Source: Melieria omissa (lineage: Eukaryota; Arthropoda; Insecta; Diptera; Ulidiidae). Taken from it: 64,000 bases of DNA. The DNA lies in assembly GCA_963971225.1 (NCBI GenBank), contig OZ020268.1:114110830-114174829 (forward strand), read 5' to 3'. Within the stretch, counting starts at the first letter, position 1. Each line of letters begins with the position of its first letter. Shown piece after piece: positions 1-11,880 of the stretch. The notes below the pieces were generated by a model. The model was not told the DNA's origin and did no database searches. It saw only the letters and a list, made by a program, of their open reading frames with translations. The position numbers and the translations under genes are program-made.

Positions 1-90
1 GAGTGTTTAACTAGCCTGAACTAGGAATCGAACCTAGGGCCTTAAAGGTGACAGTTGGCGCACATTCCGCTAGACTATAGCGGCCTATCA
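1..90 (-). repeat. tRNA-like head of a SINE or decayed tRNA copy, cut by window edge
   Basis: On the minus strand this stretch has a polymerase III type-2 layout: an A-box-like TAGTCTAGCGGAATG and a B-box GGTTCGATTCC inside a good T-arm (CTAGG/CCTAG around the loop). The acceptor ends do not pair, so it is not a functional tRNA. Two other tRNA-headed elements in the window (near 14960 and 35277) have comparable heads followed by a shared body; the body of this copy would lie left of position 1. It could instead be a lone tRNA pseudogene. Confidence 0.4.
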
Positions 91-91
91 A

Positions 92-1165
92 ATATTATCT
101 TAATTATTTAAGGCAGCTTAACAATTTATTCTCCGGTTAAGACATTAGAGACATTAGAATGTATTATTAATTCATTCCAAATTTTAATAAAATGCATCAT
201 TATTTCGAAAAATTGTGGAAATCTAATCCGGTATAAAACTCCTGGATATGAAAAATAAACATTCTTTCGCTACAGGTTTTTACTGGGAAAAGTAAAATTT
301 GAAAATTTTACGTTTTAGGCCTCTCTGTGGTTACATTTCAAAAGAAATTTTGAATTTTTATACTCGGACGCTGTATTTTAGAGTGTTTTTCTATGAGAGC
401 AACCACATCGTTGTGGCTGCAATAATTACTTATACATACAACTTTTTACGCATAACGAAAATTTAAATATTTCTTCATTTACTTTAGCCAAAACTAAAAA
501 AAGTATTTAAATTTAAAGAAAACTTCAAATTAAAAATATCTCTAATTTTTTCTGCTTCTTCTTCCCTTACTATGTCAAGATATACCATACCAAACGTGTA
601 TACTTCCCTTCTTTAAACTTAAATATTCAGTTTATTAATTTCATATTTTTGCAAAAACTTCAAACTATTTTAAGGACCAACAAAAAATTTATTGTTGAAA
701 CCACAGAGGGTTCAGACGTCCACAAAGTAGCAATGTGCCATATGGCAACAAAATAGCGAAAGGGTTAATGGGAGTTAGTCTACAAAAAGTATACAAATAG
801 ATCGTTTCCTAACGTCGTTTAAATATAAAAAAATTGCATTTAGAATCATTAGAACCATGCGTTAAGCCATGACCGTCGGCTAATCATTTATCTGTAGGTT
901 TGTTTACTGACTGGTAAACAAACTGACTAACAAACCATTAAATTATTGCTTTCGTAATTTTAGATAATTCCACAAAAAGCAATTGAAACATTTCCCTGTT
1001 TCAACCACACATACTCAGCATGAAGTTTGTCCAATGAAGCATATATGGTAATACATATGTGTCTATTACATAGGTACAAATATAAATGTCCATACCGACT
1101 TGTTCACAATCTTAAATTAGCTCCACAAAGTTTCATTCATCTTTATTTATATTTTTGTATCCTAC
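92..1165. other. Intron of biniou (minus strand), 5' part of the intron
   Basis: This lies downstream of the biniou exon on the minus strand and begins with the donor GTAGGA at 1165-1160. It holds an interspersed repeat at 277-756. I see no coding sequence; the next forkhead exon is not in the window. Confidence 0.6.
277..756. repeat. Unnamed interspersed repeat, copy 1
   Basis: Two blocks here recur near 40.35-41.11 kb in the same order and orientation. The first block contains GTGGTTACATTTC and TATACTCGG. The second contains TATACTTCCCTTCTTTAAAC and GGTTCAGACGTCCACAAAG. The inner motif CTCTGTGG near 323-330 is matched in inverted form by CCACAGAGGG near 701-710, so this may be a non-autonomous inverted-repeat element, but I cannot fix its ends. 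Confidence 0.6.
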
Positions 1166-1357
1166 CTCTTCTGCAGGAAGCTGTAAATTTCGCTCAGCGT
1201 TAATTTGCCCGTTGGTGATTCTTTGATTGCCATCGCAATCATATTTATGTAGCTGAGCGCTGGCTTTTCCGGACGCCTTGAACCAGATTTCTTAGTTGTG
1301 TCCGGTGGCGCTAATTCTTGTGACGTTGTTGCTGTTTGTTGCTGCGATTGTTGTTGT

Positions 1358-1390
<33 letters not shown>

Positions 1391-2247
1391 GCCTGTTGTT
1401 GTTGTTGTCCGTTAACACTATCACTTTGGCTACTGTGCACCGATTTCGCCGGTGAGGAACTGTTCGAATAAGATATAGTTTCAGTGGTGTGGCCCCCCAA
1501 ATGGCCAGAGACACTATGCGCTGCGCTGGTGATGACATTAGCACCGACGGCAGTCGCTGACGGCGAGGATGACAGCCCGGCATTTTGTATGCGATGCAGC
1601 GATTGCGATAGGAGATCTGCCGAGGCCGTGGCGCTGCTGGACGGCTGCTGCTCGTTCTCGCCGTGCGGCAGATAGTCCGATGAATTGAGGATCGCATTGC
1701 TGGAGCAGTACTTGATGGTGGAAGTGTAGTGGTGATTGAGCTGCTGGCCCAGCGACGCCGGCGGCAGCATGTTGACCACTTTTGTGGCAATCGCTGCTGT
1801 CGGTGCGCTGGTGTGCATTTCCACGTCGGTGGGCGTTTTCGAGTGCGGAATGTTGGGCGAAGAATCCGCCGAATCATTGCTCAACATGGCACCGTACAAA
1901 ATGGGACTAGGCGAACCGGATGTAGGACACATGCTGTGCAGGGACGTGAGTCCGTAGGGCGACGATTCCGTCACGTGCGCGGACGGTTGACTCATCATGG
2001 TGGCGTAGTATTTGCGATCGAGGTAGTTGAGCCCGGGCTTCTCGTCCGGCAGCTCGGGAGAGTCCTGCTGTATGCGCAGCATTGACGACTGGTCGCCACA
2101 CATGAGGGGCTGAAAGTTGGAAGTGGACAGTATGTTCGAAGGCAGACTGCGATAGAGACTGCCGTGTGGCAGGTGATGTGAGTGGTGCAGGCCGCCATGG
2201 TTGACCGCATGGCCACTGGAGTTGAGCATCTCTTCACTTTTTATCAT
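1166..2247 (-). CDS. bin: Biniou (FoxF) transcription factor, first coding exon
   Basis: The exon encodes 360 residues plus two bases. It starts MIKSEEML and ends in the first third of a forkhead domain (about residues 327-360, [18 protein letters not shown] then [12 protein letters not shown]). This is the FoxF-type start of the domain as in Drosophila biniou, a nuclear factor needed for visceral mesoderm development. The donor GTAGGA follows AAG AG, so the next codon is AGN; a serine there would match the fly protein. Upstream of the domain the protein is low in structure: His/Ser-rich N-terminus, many Ser/Pro stretches, and a polyglutamine tract at about residues 279-303. The DNA-binding helix and wings are in exons left of the window. 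The start is the first methionine after an in-frame-poor AT-rich leader. The family call is from memory of the fly protein; a FoxF identity is likely, other FOX classes much less so. Confidence 0.88.
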
Positions 2248-3013
2248 ACTCGAGTTTTTGGAAAATTATAATTTTTACTAAAATGTTTTAAACGGTTGCT
2301 CTTGGACGTTATTTTCATGTGACAATTGCTTAGGTTTTTCTATTCACTGGCGACACTAGTAGATATTTAATGGATGTTATTCCTATTGTTCGATAGACAC
2401 TTTGGCACTTTTGAGGCTATTGACGCCTTTCCGCGTTCTTGTACTTTTCTCTTGCGCTATTTTCATTCAACTAAAACGATATGCAGCGATCTGATTTGCT
2501 TTACGAAAATCAATGCTCTAGTTACGCTCCAATTGCCAGTCGCGTCGCCATTGAGTGCTTGAGCATCCATCCTTTTTGAGTGAGTTGCATGTGTGTTCTC
2601 CAACATGAACATTTTTTGTTTATATTTTCCTACAAGCAGACCACATGCCGCACGTTCATGTGGCATTGGTGCTGCAATGCGGGCGATGGGCTGTCGATGC
2701 CAATGAGCGAATCCACTCGATCGCATTTACTTGGATGGGTTAACATATGTGCTCTCTGGCCCACGCAATTCACACAGTCTCAGTCTTTGCTGAGCGTAGT
2801 TGCAGCTAATTAGAATATGCGCACTCTGAGCTAATTGCAGGCTCGTGCTCATTGTGTCGCCAGCAGAGTCAGAATAAAACTCATTTATATAATCATTCTA
2901 ATTTTTCTAAATCGATGTTATTTTCCAAACGGCTCAGCAAAGACAATTGAAGTAATAAATAGTTCAAATAGTTGTCATTGCGGAGCCATTATGTTAGCCA
3001 TATGGGGTGAGAC

Positions 3014-3384
3014 GAGTTATGCAAATGGCGTTTGGCGACCGACGATTTATGCAGAAGCTGTGGAGATGAGGATCCAGTAGAATCAGTCGAGCACCTGCTA
3101 TGCCACTGCCCATCTCTACAAAGACGACGGCTCCAGACTCTTGGGGCAAGGTTCTTTGATGGGCTCGCGGAAGTAGCAGATGCACAGATAACCGATCTAC
3201 ACAATTTCCTCGCGAAGACTAAATAGTTCCCAAAAGATCCCGTTTGGATCGGCAAGGATCCAAACAGATAAGGGAAGGACACCGGTGTTCCGAAAAATGA
3301 ATGAATTCACAATGGACCCAACAGGGTCTCCGAGTGGAAGTGCTTGCCGCACACACCCCTTCTGTAACCTAACCTAACTTAACC
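3014..3384 (+). mobile_element. 5'-truncated non-LTR retrotransposon, 3' end only
   Basis: A 371-bp insert is bracketed by a perfect 13-bp direct repeat, TATGGGGTGAGAC, at 3001-3013 and 3385-3397, as expected for a target-site duplication. The plus strand encodes the tail of a non-LTR polymerase protein: a CRSCGDED motif, then VEHLLCHCP and RRRLQTLG (3050-3155), the cysteine/histidine motif that lies after the RNase H or reverse transcriptase region. The 3' untranslated part ends in CCTAACCTAACTTAACC. All of the reverse transcriptase is missing, so this is a dead-on-arrival copy. Confidence 0.8.
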
Positions 3385-3397
3385 TATGGGGTGAGAC

Positions 3398-3846
3398 CAA
3401 ATCTGCAACGACGCTCAAACGTTTTTTTTGTTTTTTGAATGAGAGGCATTGCGATGGTTCAGGAAGGATATATATAGGTGGGGAGAAAGGATGTTGGGTG
3501 AAGAATTTATGGACTCTTGCCTTGAATACATGAAGATCATAAGTGCTGGAAAAAATATCTGCAGGGAGACTATTCCACAATCGTGCTGTATGGGCCAGGA
3601 TCGAACGTTCTCTGTAGTGCGCTGGAACATCGTTTCAACGTGGAATGCATGGGCGCCAGTGTTCAAACGGATTGCCCGTAGGAATACCCGGAGTAATGGC
3701 AGCAACCTGCTCATCTCCACTGAGCAATTACCGAAAAAGTATCGGTAAAATAAAACCACACATGCCACGTTTCGACGATGTTCCAAGGAGTCAATAGAGC
3801 TGGATGCAATACTGTCCCATATAAGTTTAGTCGCACGGTTTTGCAC
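3398..3846 (-). pseudogene. Second non-LTR retrotransposon relic, carboxyl end, antisense
   Basis: The minus strand carries two overlapping frames that together read like the C-terminus of another non-LTR polymerase. One has RRNVACVVLFYRYFFGNCS; the other has MWNSLPADIFSSTYDLHVF followed by KARVHKFF. The switch between frames at about 3580 means at least one frameshift. The family is jockey/CR1-like in general appearance, but I cannot place the clade. The 371-bp element at 3014-3384 landed in or beside this relic, so this one is older. Confidence 0.7.
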
Positions 3847-4019
3847 CCGATCGAACCTAGGTTCGATTCTCCGTTGCAGCCATTGGTATATGGTTATGGG
3901 TATGGTTCTTGGTATATATGGTAATATGGTGGCGGGAAACTAAACCTTAGTCTCTTAATTGGGTGGGCGGCTTGAACCCCCAAACCCACTTATTTATCAA
4001 CACTGTGTTCCGGTCGCAG

Positions 4020-4922
4020 TCAACAGCGAAGCATAAATTTTCTTCGCTGCTCATTACGAATAAATATGACTTCACACAATGGCGTCATTAGTGTGAATCG
4101 GACCGCATTCGCATCGATCAGGCGGCATTTCGGACAAAGACAATTAAATCCGTACACGCACTGACGGTGGGCGGAAGCCTCGTTGAAAATGGCTTTGCTC
4201 GCTCTGTGCCAAGAAGTCGCCGGCATGCAGATGAACACTAGCCAAGCTGTCCAGAACCGGTTTCTCAACATGAGTCCAATTATTGCCAACACTACAATAA
4301 ACGAGCTGCGGATGGATATGGCCGACGCACGGCCAGACGCACCAGTATGCATCACTGAGGGTGTGGAGTTGAAATTCAGGTTTACACCATCAGTCACGGC
4401 GGCGTTGTCATTATAGTGGCATCCGCCATTGCTGGCTGTCGTCACCAAGTCAATTTCATGTTGCTGTCGGTCTGCTGCTGCTGTTGTTGTCGTTGTTATT
4501 GCTTTTGACAGAACTGCCACTCGATGTGCGCTCTTCTCGGCCCCAATGTCATCTCGATCGCGGCGATCATTCGCATTCGCCGCCGCCGCGCAAGCACGTA
4601 GGCGCAGGGAAGAGCGCGCCGCACGCAGAGCGACGAACATTTCAATCGCTCGATTGACTTGTGCGCTGGGAGGCGGAGTTTTGTTTACGTTATATTTGTG
4701 TCGAATGCTGCGGGCATTCAGATTGGCGGTGGCGGTGTTGTTGCCGATGCCGATGTGCCGGAATGGCGGGGTGCTGCCGACTGGTGGCTGTTCGTTGTGC
4801 TGGCGCTGGTACCGTTGCCGATGCCGATGCCAATACCGGTGCCAATGCTGTCTGCACCAACGCATTTTCACGTACACACACTCGAAAGATATTTCAATTT
4901 CGTTTTCTGTACATAAATACAT
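4020..4922 (-). other. Long open frame (300 codons) of doubtful coding status
   Basis: The frame stays open for 300 codons in a GC-rich block, but the protein has no domain I recognise. It is dominated by Arg/His/Gln and Ala/Thr runs that follow short DNA repeats such as (GCCGAT)n near 4740-4850, and overlapping frames on the other strand are also open. This pattern is typical of repeat-rich non-coding sequence. Confidence 0.12.
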
Positions 4923-6407
4923 ATGTATGGAAATATGTATGTACTATATAGTACATTCCTCCGACTGACTAACCACTGTCTGCGCCCCGCAGCGGGCGCT
5001 GTTTGCTATCATTAAATTCGTAGAATTATCGAAAATACGAAATATGCCAGAATGCCGAAGAAAGAAATAAAAATTTTTGAAAAAAATTGAACAAAAAACA
5101 TTAAAATTTATTTCGAAATCTTTCTGTGTTTTGTTGTTTTCCTTTGGAATGATATGAAATGTTCATTGTTTTTGCAAATTTATATATTGCGCGCGAAATA
5201 AATTATCCAGCCAATCTGCAGCAGTGCGCACAGCAATGGCTGGCGTTGGGAATTAATGGCCACTTGGCCATTTGGCGCAAACCGTACGACTTTGCTACTC
5301 CAGCGCGCCGAGGCTGCTTCGTGCCGTGCGCGGCGCCATAACTGGGTCATTCATACCGAACGCAATCGCATCTCGGGGCGCCGAATTGCGCATTACTTGT
5401 CGAGTTATATATTCGATGCCATACAGTTGTGGTAATATGTTAAAAGTCGAAATGGCAATAAATTAAACCATGCACCTTTGAGGCTATAAATTTTGGTCTC
5501 AGCCAAAAAGCGGGCTGAATATAACTTTGCAATTGCTCAGCATGCTGGGAAAAATTTGCCAGAAGGCAACCGCCGCTGAAACCCAAAATGAAAATTAATC
5601 TGAATGAATGAATTTGTTTCTTCATTTTTTTTATATAATCGAATGAAATAATATTAACTGGAACTATTTCATTTTGGTTCATGCAGTTATACTTTCCTAG
5701 TTCCATAATTGCTGACTTATCTTTAAAGAATTACCTATGAAGTTTTAGGTTGATTGTTTTTAATTTGAAAAATACTTATTTCTTTTATTGACAGTTAATG
5801 CTATTATGTTACAAGACGTGTACATTACAAGAATATAAAATTATTTCTAATTATTAAATTGTTTATATAATTAGAAAAGTCACACAAATACAAAATTTTA
5901 TTGAAGCAAGCCTAAGCTATAGATAAATTGATGTATATAAAATTTATGAAATTGTTCATAAGCAGTTTGTGAAAAAAATCGTTAATAACCGTTAAAAAGT
6001 TACAACTAACCAATGGTACAACGACATTGCCAGAGGACAGCAATGCAACAAAATGGTTGAAAATCAGGGCATATTTGCTTGAGTATTTAATTTAAGTAAA
6101 TAAACGCATAGAATGGGTATGAACTTACAATTATATAGATTATAAATATTTTGTGAGTATGAGCGTAATACACATCAGAAAGTAATTGAAAACTTTATTG
6201 ATCACACATTTTAAATGTTTAAGTCAAAGATGTCTGATTTTGACCCAAATATACGCTATTCTATCTTGTTTATTACAATATTTTTGTTTCTTTGTTCACT
6301 CATCTCTGGAGCATAGGGCCTCCACCAGACACAAGGGCCTTGTGTTGGTTACATTGATCGGTTGTGTTGTTCTGCCAGGGTAGGTGATTGGCCTGCGGCT
6401 TACAAAA

Positions 6408-6846
6408 CAGTAGTGTCTGGATACAGTGAACTAATTATTGAGAGGCCTGTTCACAGTATTGAGGCTGTTCACTATATCAAGGCTAAATTTTTTGTTCAAA
6501 ACCTCGTTTTATTTGCTCAAAATAGACTTTGTGTATATAAATTCAAGAGATCATTAAAATGATAATTAAAAAAGACCCTGCCAAAAAAACATAAGCACTT
6601 AGGCCAAGAAATAGCTTATTTTGTAACAATCAACAGCAAAAATACAAATTAGGGGAATACCCTCTTTCATTTTGATTACTTCTTGTGTTTTTTGTTGCTT
6701 TTTGCTTGAAATTGCTTTCAAAATATTGTTAACTATTTAGAAGTTTTCGATTGTTGACTATTTAGAGTATTCCATGTAAAAATTTGGGTGTACATTGTAT
6801 CGAGGTGGTCACTACATAGGGTGTTCACTATACCCAGACACGACTG
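6408..6846. mobile_element. Pogo/Tigger-like non-autonomous element, 439 bp
   Basis: Inverted termini match: the left end reads CAGTAGTGTCTGGATACAGT, and the complement of the right end reads CAGTCGTGTCTGGGTATAGT. TA follows the right end, as in Tc1/mariner insertion; the left flank is AA, so one duplication base has changed. The interior is AT-rich with no transposase. The CAGTNG...TATAGTGAAC style of terminus is typical of pogo relatives. Confidence 0.7.
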
Positions 6847-7135
6847 TATCGGTTTTGATCAAAATTTCCAAAACTTGAATTTATATTGAATATTGGTTTC
6901 AAATTAGCTCAGAGCGTGGAGCAAAAAGTGTTTGTTTTTTTAAAACGAAAACTGTTTACATAATAAACAACTTAATGGGTCAGTAGAGTCATTTCTGGGC
7001 TTCAACCATTTGCTTCTCGTCTTAAGTTCACATATTTTTAATTTTAACGAATTCTATTTATATTATTTTTAAGTTATGTTATTAAAACAAAACTATTTTA
7101 GTTTCATTTTTAAGTAGTTTTCGAATACTATTTAT

Positions 7136-7288
7136 CAGGCGCGGATTCAGAAAAATATTTCGGGGGGGCTTTCAAAAAGTAATTCTTTAATATTTGTAAA
7201 ATGCCTTTTAATTTGTATGTAGTTTTATAGGCAATCCAATTATTTTGGGGGGTTTCAACCCCCAAAACACCCCCTGAATCCGCCACTG
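7136..7288 (+). mobile_element. hAT-type MITE, copy 1 (153 bp)
   Basis: The termini are CAGGCGCGGATTCAG on the left and the complement of CAGTGGCGGATTCAG on the right. A perfect 8-bp target duplication CTATTTAT lies at 7128-7135 and 7289-7296; eight bases is the hAT signature. Runs of G and C near both ends and a TAATTCTTTAATAT-type core are shared with the copies at 10110 and 21910. There is no coding capacity. Confidence 0.88.
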
Positions 7289-7368
7289 CTATTTATTTTC
7301 CCATACGATGTCGGAGATTAGTTAGGACTTACAGCAATAGGACACTTTCGCTTCCAACTCGACTTTAA

Positions 7369-7495
7369 CCCATTCGAGACGACAATTTTTTTCGAACACG
7401 GTCCCCAGGAGCGAAATTTTATTTTTCTTTGTATTGTACACAGTAAAACCTCGGAAATCCATTGCACACACGGTGTGCAATCGGTCTTGAATGTG
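7369..7495. mobile_element. Short TTAA-flanked MITE (piggyBac-like), 127 bp
   Basis: TTAA is present on both sides (7365-7368 and 7496-7499), with imperfect termini CCCATTCGAGACGA and, on the complement of the right end, CACATTCAAGACCG. TTAA duplication with C-rich starts fits piggyBac-type elements. It is short and without coding sequence; it sits 76 bp from the hAT MITE at 7136. Confidence 0.55.
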
Positions 7496-10109
7496 TTAAA
7501 TAGTGTAGTAAATGACTATGACATGAACATGCATATAGTATACGATTGACTTTTATATAGTTGTAAGTCACGATCCAAGTTTCCTATTAATATCAATACA
7601 AAAAAAACGAAAAAATGTCTGTATTAATTTTGCAGTGAAATCATAAATAGCAAAACTTTTTGTGTTGTCTTTGCCTATCACGAAACTAATTGCAACTGAA
7701 TTTATTCACAGCCCCAGATGCTGCTTCATCAATGTAAACTTTCTTCTGTTCTTAACCTTCAAAAGCATAAATTAACAAATTTTCCTTGTTGTATCTGCGA
7801 GTGTGTGTTTGTATACAAATTGCTGAAGTGGGAATTCCCAAACAAACCCACAATCACAGCCACATCTTCGGAGCAATGAACGCGCGTATCTTACCAAAAC
7901 TCAGATCAAGCAAACAACATGATCGTCATCAGCGAGATCATAATAAGTACACAAACGGCTATTTTCAAAAGGAATAGAAAGAAGAGCCACGCGAGATGGT
8001 TTTATTTAATGTTATTAAATACCAAATTGTTTACTATTATGAGCGTTTGTAAACAAATTAGCAGTAGCAACCGTTCGGCTCCATTCATTCATACATTCGC
8101 TCATGCACTGAGCGGAGCGACTCGGCGCATTCCATTTTCCTCCCAGCAGCATTTTCGCCACTTTGCCGTTCGTTTATTTATGCGGAACGCTCGTAATGCG
8201 CCGTGTGACGAGACACGCCGATGACGGCCAACCTGCGCGTACACAAAACAAGACAATATATTATAATTGTTTAATCAGACACCAGCCTCGGCAGCGCCAT
8301 TCGTACATCACCGTAATCAGCAACTTCGCCAGACACACATAGATATGTGCATACAATATGGTTACGGCCAACGTACAAGAATTTCTATAAACGAAAATCG
8401 TTTATCCCGTCCGGTGCGCCTTTCGTTTCAGCCTTCGACTCGCTGCGCCTTGCTTCGTTTGTATGTAAACATTTAACAATTAAACATTGAAATTTTCTCT
8501 AAACAATCTAAGCAGCTTGTATACATGCATGATCCATGAACCAGGCAGCCACTCCACCCCCTCGCCAACAGGAGCAGTGCCAGCTGGCCGTCGCTGACAC
8601 CAGCAGCAACATCCAGCGCCCAACAGTAGGTCCGGTCCGGCTCAGTGCGTCCCGTCGTAGCCCAGTCTAGCGCCGCCAACCATTCAGCAATCATTATTTG
8701 TGTTCACACACACACACTGACCTACGACAACTTGTTGCCGAGGATCAAGTGGATGGCAGCATGACCAGCTCGACTCCAGACTTTTTGAATTTCATTTCAT
8801 TTCATTTGATTATAAATATTCGTACTAGCACAAATATTTACAAAAAATGAATGAATGGTCGAGTGAGAAAAAACGCTAGAGCTAGAAAAAATTGGTGCTT
8901 GCTTTGCTTTAAATATTTACGAAACACGCTTAATCTGTCAAAATAATCAAATTCGATCCATACGCGCTCAACTTGCTGTTTGTCTGTGTGTGTGTAACAT
9001 GTATGGATGGTGGCTAACTCACGTGTTGCTGCATCCTCATCAAAACAAAGTGATCCACTGCTCGTATTAGCCATCGTCTGCTTGTTGGAAAATTTGAAAA
9101 ATCGTGTTTTCCAAATCACAAACAAACATTGCGTCGTCTCTCTTAACTTTCATTCCGTCCCATTCATCGGCAATGGTGAAACATTGTCGATCGCGACGAT
9201 CGAGCAGACGCCGATGGGCCACTGCTGCTGCTGCTGCTATCCATGTTGATGATAGTACAGCGTGTAGTTCGGTGAAAGAGAATAAAAAAGTTGCGGCTGG
9301 TTAAGTATGATTTTGTAAATATTTATTTGTGCAGCAAATAACAATTTTCCAATGTTCCTCTTCTTTTTTGCTGCTTTCAGCATTGTGCGATCTGGCAGAC
9401 AAAAAGTGTTGTTGTGGAATGCGGCGTGGCAGTTCGTGTAGTTTTCCTTCAAATAAACACTCTGGTTATTTGGGTGAGCCACCGACGCCCGGTTCGCAAT
9501 TGACTCAGTTCGGTTGCCGTTAATAAATATTTATAAACGGAATTGTCTAAAGGTCAACGACAATGGTTACTTGAGTGTTACACTTGGGCAGGCAATAAAA
9601 ATACTCAAATCAGGAAATCATTAAGTTGTTAAGGTTATGTGGAATTAATGAGGAAAATGTGTAAACACGAATTATGAATGTAAAAATTTCCGTAATATCG
9701 TATTTAAGTGGGAAAATTATTGAATTGCAAACCGAATACCTTATGCACGAATAAAAAATAAGCATTTGATAAACACAAAGAACGACGCGCTGAGTTCATT
9801 TCTAGACTAAAAATAAAAGATCGTTTAAATTTTAAAATCCGCTTTTGAATGAGACTGAATAAATATTACATATTAATAATTACAAACAAATTACCAAAAA
9901 AGTGTTCAATTTATAAAGTTTTTAATAAGATCATAAAAACCAAGACTAGCTTAAGACTCTTGGCGTAGACTCCATTGATTCCTCAGCGAACTCAGACGCA
10001 GTTTTGATTAAGATTTGTTGAAGAAATGCTCGGCAATTAAGGTAACCGTTTTTTTGTCCACTTAAGTAAAACTATAACTCCACCCCTCAAGTCTTTTTGA
10101 CCTATGCAG

Positions 10110-10267
10110 CAGTGGCGGATCCAGGGGGGTGTTTTGGGGGGTCGGAACCCCCCCTAAATATTTGGATCGACTATAAAACTACATACAAATTAAAAATAAT
10201 TTTATAAATATTAAAGAAGTACTTTTTAAAACCCCCCCCCCGAAATATTTTTCTGGATCCGCGCCTG
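10110..10267 (-). mobile_element. hAT-type MITE, copy 2 (158 bp, inverted)
   Basis: This is the same family as 7136-7288, in the opposite orientation: it starts CAGTGGCGGATCCAG and ends with the complement of CAGGCGCGGATCCAG. The 8-bp duplication CTATGCAG is perfect at 10102-10109 and 10268-10275. There is no open frame. Confidence 0.88.
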
Positions 10268-10569
10268 CTATGCAGTGTAATGAAATGATTTTGCAGTCAA
10301 AAATTTCTCTTGCGTTTGGCACTGTAGACAATTTCACTTGACTTCCAAACGCCATGTTGAATGCTGGAAAAAGCACGTTAGGTATTAACACGTTTCAAAA
10401 TCATTCAAAGTCACATTTCCCTTTATGGTTTTGTCTACCGATAGTAGATAAATGAGTAACCAACTCAACAATATCGATCTTTGCATGGCACATATGTACA
10501 TTAGAAATGATTTAGTTCAAGTTTTTGATTTCGATGGCAATCAATCAACATTCAAACAATTTATTCTTA

Positions 10570-11100
10570 ACACTCAATTAGGTTGCAATTATGTTCGAGG
10601 TAGGGGAGGTTAATGGGGTTTCCACAGCACATTTTGATTTTTGCTTTGTAGAAACCCAAAAGTTGACAACCTCCCAACCCGGATCGTACGGGAGACGCCC
10701 TCTGGCGGTGAATTTCTGAACCGTAATTAATTTTCTATTTTTGTACTCAAGAATTTTGGCGATCGCTGAATAAATCATTCAAATCGGTTCAGCAGTTTCC
10801 GAGATATGATGTTTTCTCGGTTACTTAACTACTAAATCTACAAGTGTGGAGCCAATGGCATAGAAAATGGCCAGTTTTGTATGGCAGCCCCCTCAAGACT
10901 TGAAGATAGCGGGAAAATAAATGGGTGTCGGTCATACATTTGACACGTCTGAGGGCAACCTGGGAGCAGTGCGAGCCCATTATATTAAAGTGACCATTTT
11001 GTATGGGAGCCCCATTAAGGGTTAAAGATGGGGTATAAATATGTTGAAAAGAAAAGTTCATTAGAAAAAACTAGTGGGGTCAGTAATAAATTTTAACCCT
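10570..11100. repeat. Unclassified repeat-like segment with internal duplication
   Basis: Two sub-segments resemble each other: TTTTGTATGGCAGCCCC near 10873 and TTTTGTATGGGAGCCCC near 10997, each followed by a similar purine-rich stretch. The phrase ATCGGTTCAGCAGTTTCCGAG (near 10781) is of a kind often found in the 3' regions of insect non-LTR elements. I cannot place its ends or its family. Confidence 0.3.
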
Positions 11101-11815
11101 CTGAGAGCAACTGCTGACCAGCTGTGGAGCAATTTATCGAATTTCCCAGCTTTTTTGTGAACTTTGACCTCGATGCGACGCCATTTAGCCCCACTCTAGC
11201 CCCAAAATTGTTTGGCTCATGCAGTTTTTCATCAAATCGCATAAAATGAGAGTTTGCGGAGCATCGAGAACATATTATTAAAAATCTCCATACAACACTA
11301 AATCATGTCTAATGTACATATTATGTAAAAACCCTTAAATAATCTTAGTTTGTCGAATAATTTCTTACAATTTACAAAAAGTATTTCTCTTTAAACTGCA
11401 ATTTCACCAATAGAAAACCTTGTGAAAAACTGGTGATCGGTAATTGTAGCTTTTATTTCGTAAAAAGGATATTGCCAAATCCAAGAGGATTTCACATTTG
11501 GCAGGAAAAACGTGTACAATTTATTCTTAGTTGCCAAACTAGTTCATGCGTTTCCCAACATAGTCGAAGTATCGTCCGCAGCAAATGGTTGGAACTTTTA
11601 GCGGTTGAAGCTATTGTAAAATATCGGATGCGCTGTTGGAACATCAAAAGTAGCAAATGGTCAGCGTGAACAGCCAAAAGCCCACGAAATTACGACCGAG
11701 CGCTGAGCGCGCTACGTAATGGCCGCACTTGAAAATGCGCGCGCGTATGCAATAAAAATTTGAAACTTTAAAGATGGCCGATTTAATGGCCGCCAAGCGA
11801 GTCCGTGGCGTGCCT

Positions 11816-11880
11816 TATAAAGCCCACTCCGCGCCAACGCGAGCGGTCAGCAAACAAAAAGAGCACCCGAGCCAACGAAA
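11816..11880 (+). promoter_or_regulatory. Candidate core promoter: TATA, Inr-like and MTE-like motifs
   Basis: TATAAA lies at 11816-11821. An initiator-like TCAG follows at 11847-11850, putting the TATA about 32 bp upstream of the likely start base. At 11868-11877 the sequence CGAGCCAACG resembles the fly motif-ten element and lies about one or two bases from its usual place. No convincing protein frame follows (the first ATGs open frames of 1-22 codons), so the transcript would be non-coding or spliced to something I did not identify. It points toward Gα-i. Confidence 0.4.

Noticed and set aside
1..90. Functional tRNA gene
   Set aside because: B-box and T-arm are good but acceptor arms do not pair and the anticodon arm is irregular.
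2570..2625. TATA and initiator for biniou on the minus strand (TATAAAC at 2624-2618, TCACTC near 2580)
   Set aside because: Spacing is plausible but both motifs are common in AT-rich DNA and there are ATGs between them and the start codon; not strong enough to list.
4020..4922. Open frame of 300 codons on the minus strand as a protein gene
   Set aside because: No domain, composition driven by short DNA repeats, overlapping open frames on the other strand, and no splice structure. Kept only as a doubtful open frame.
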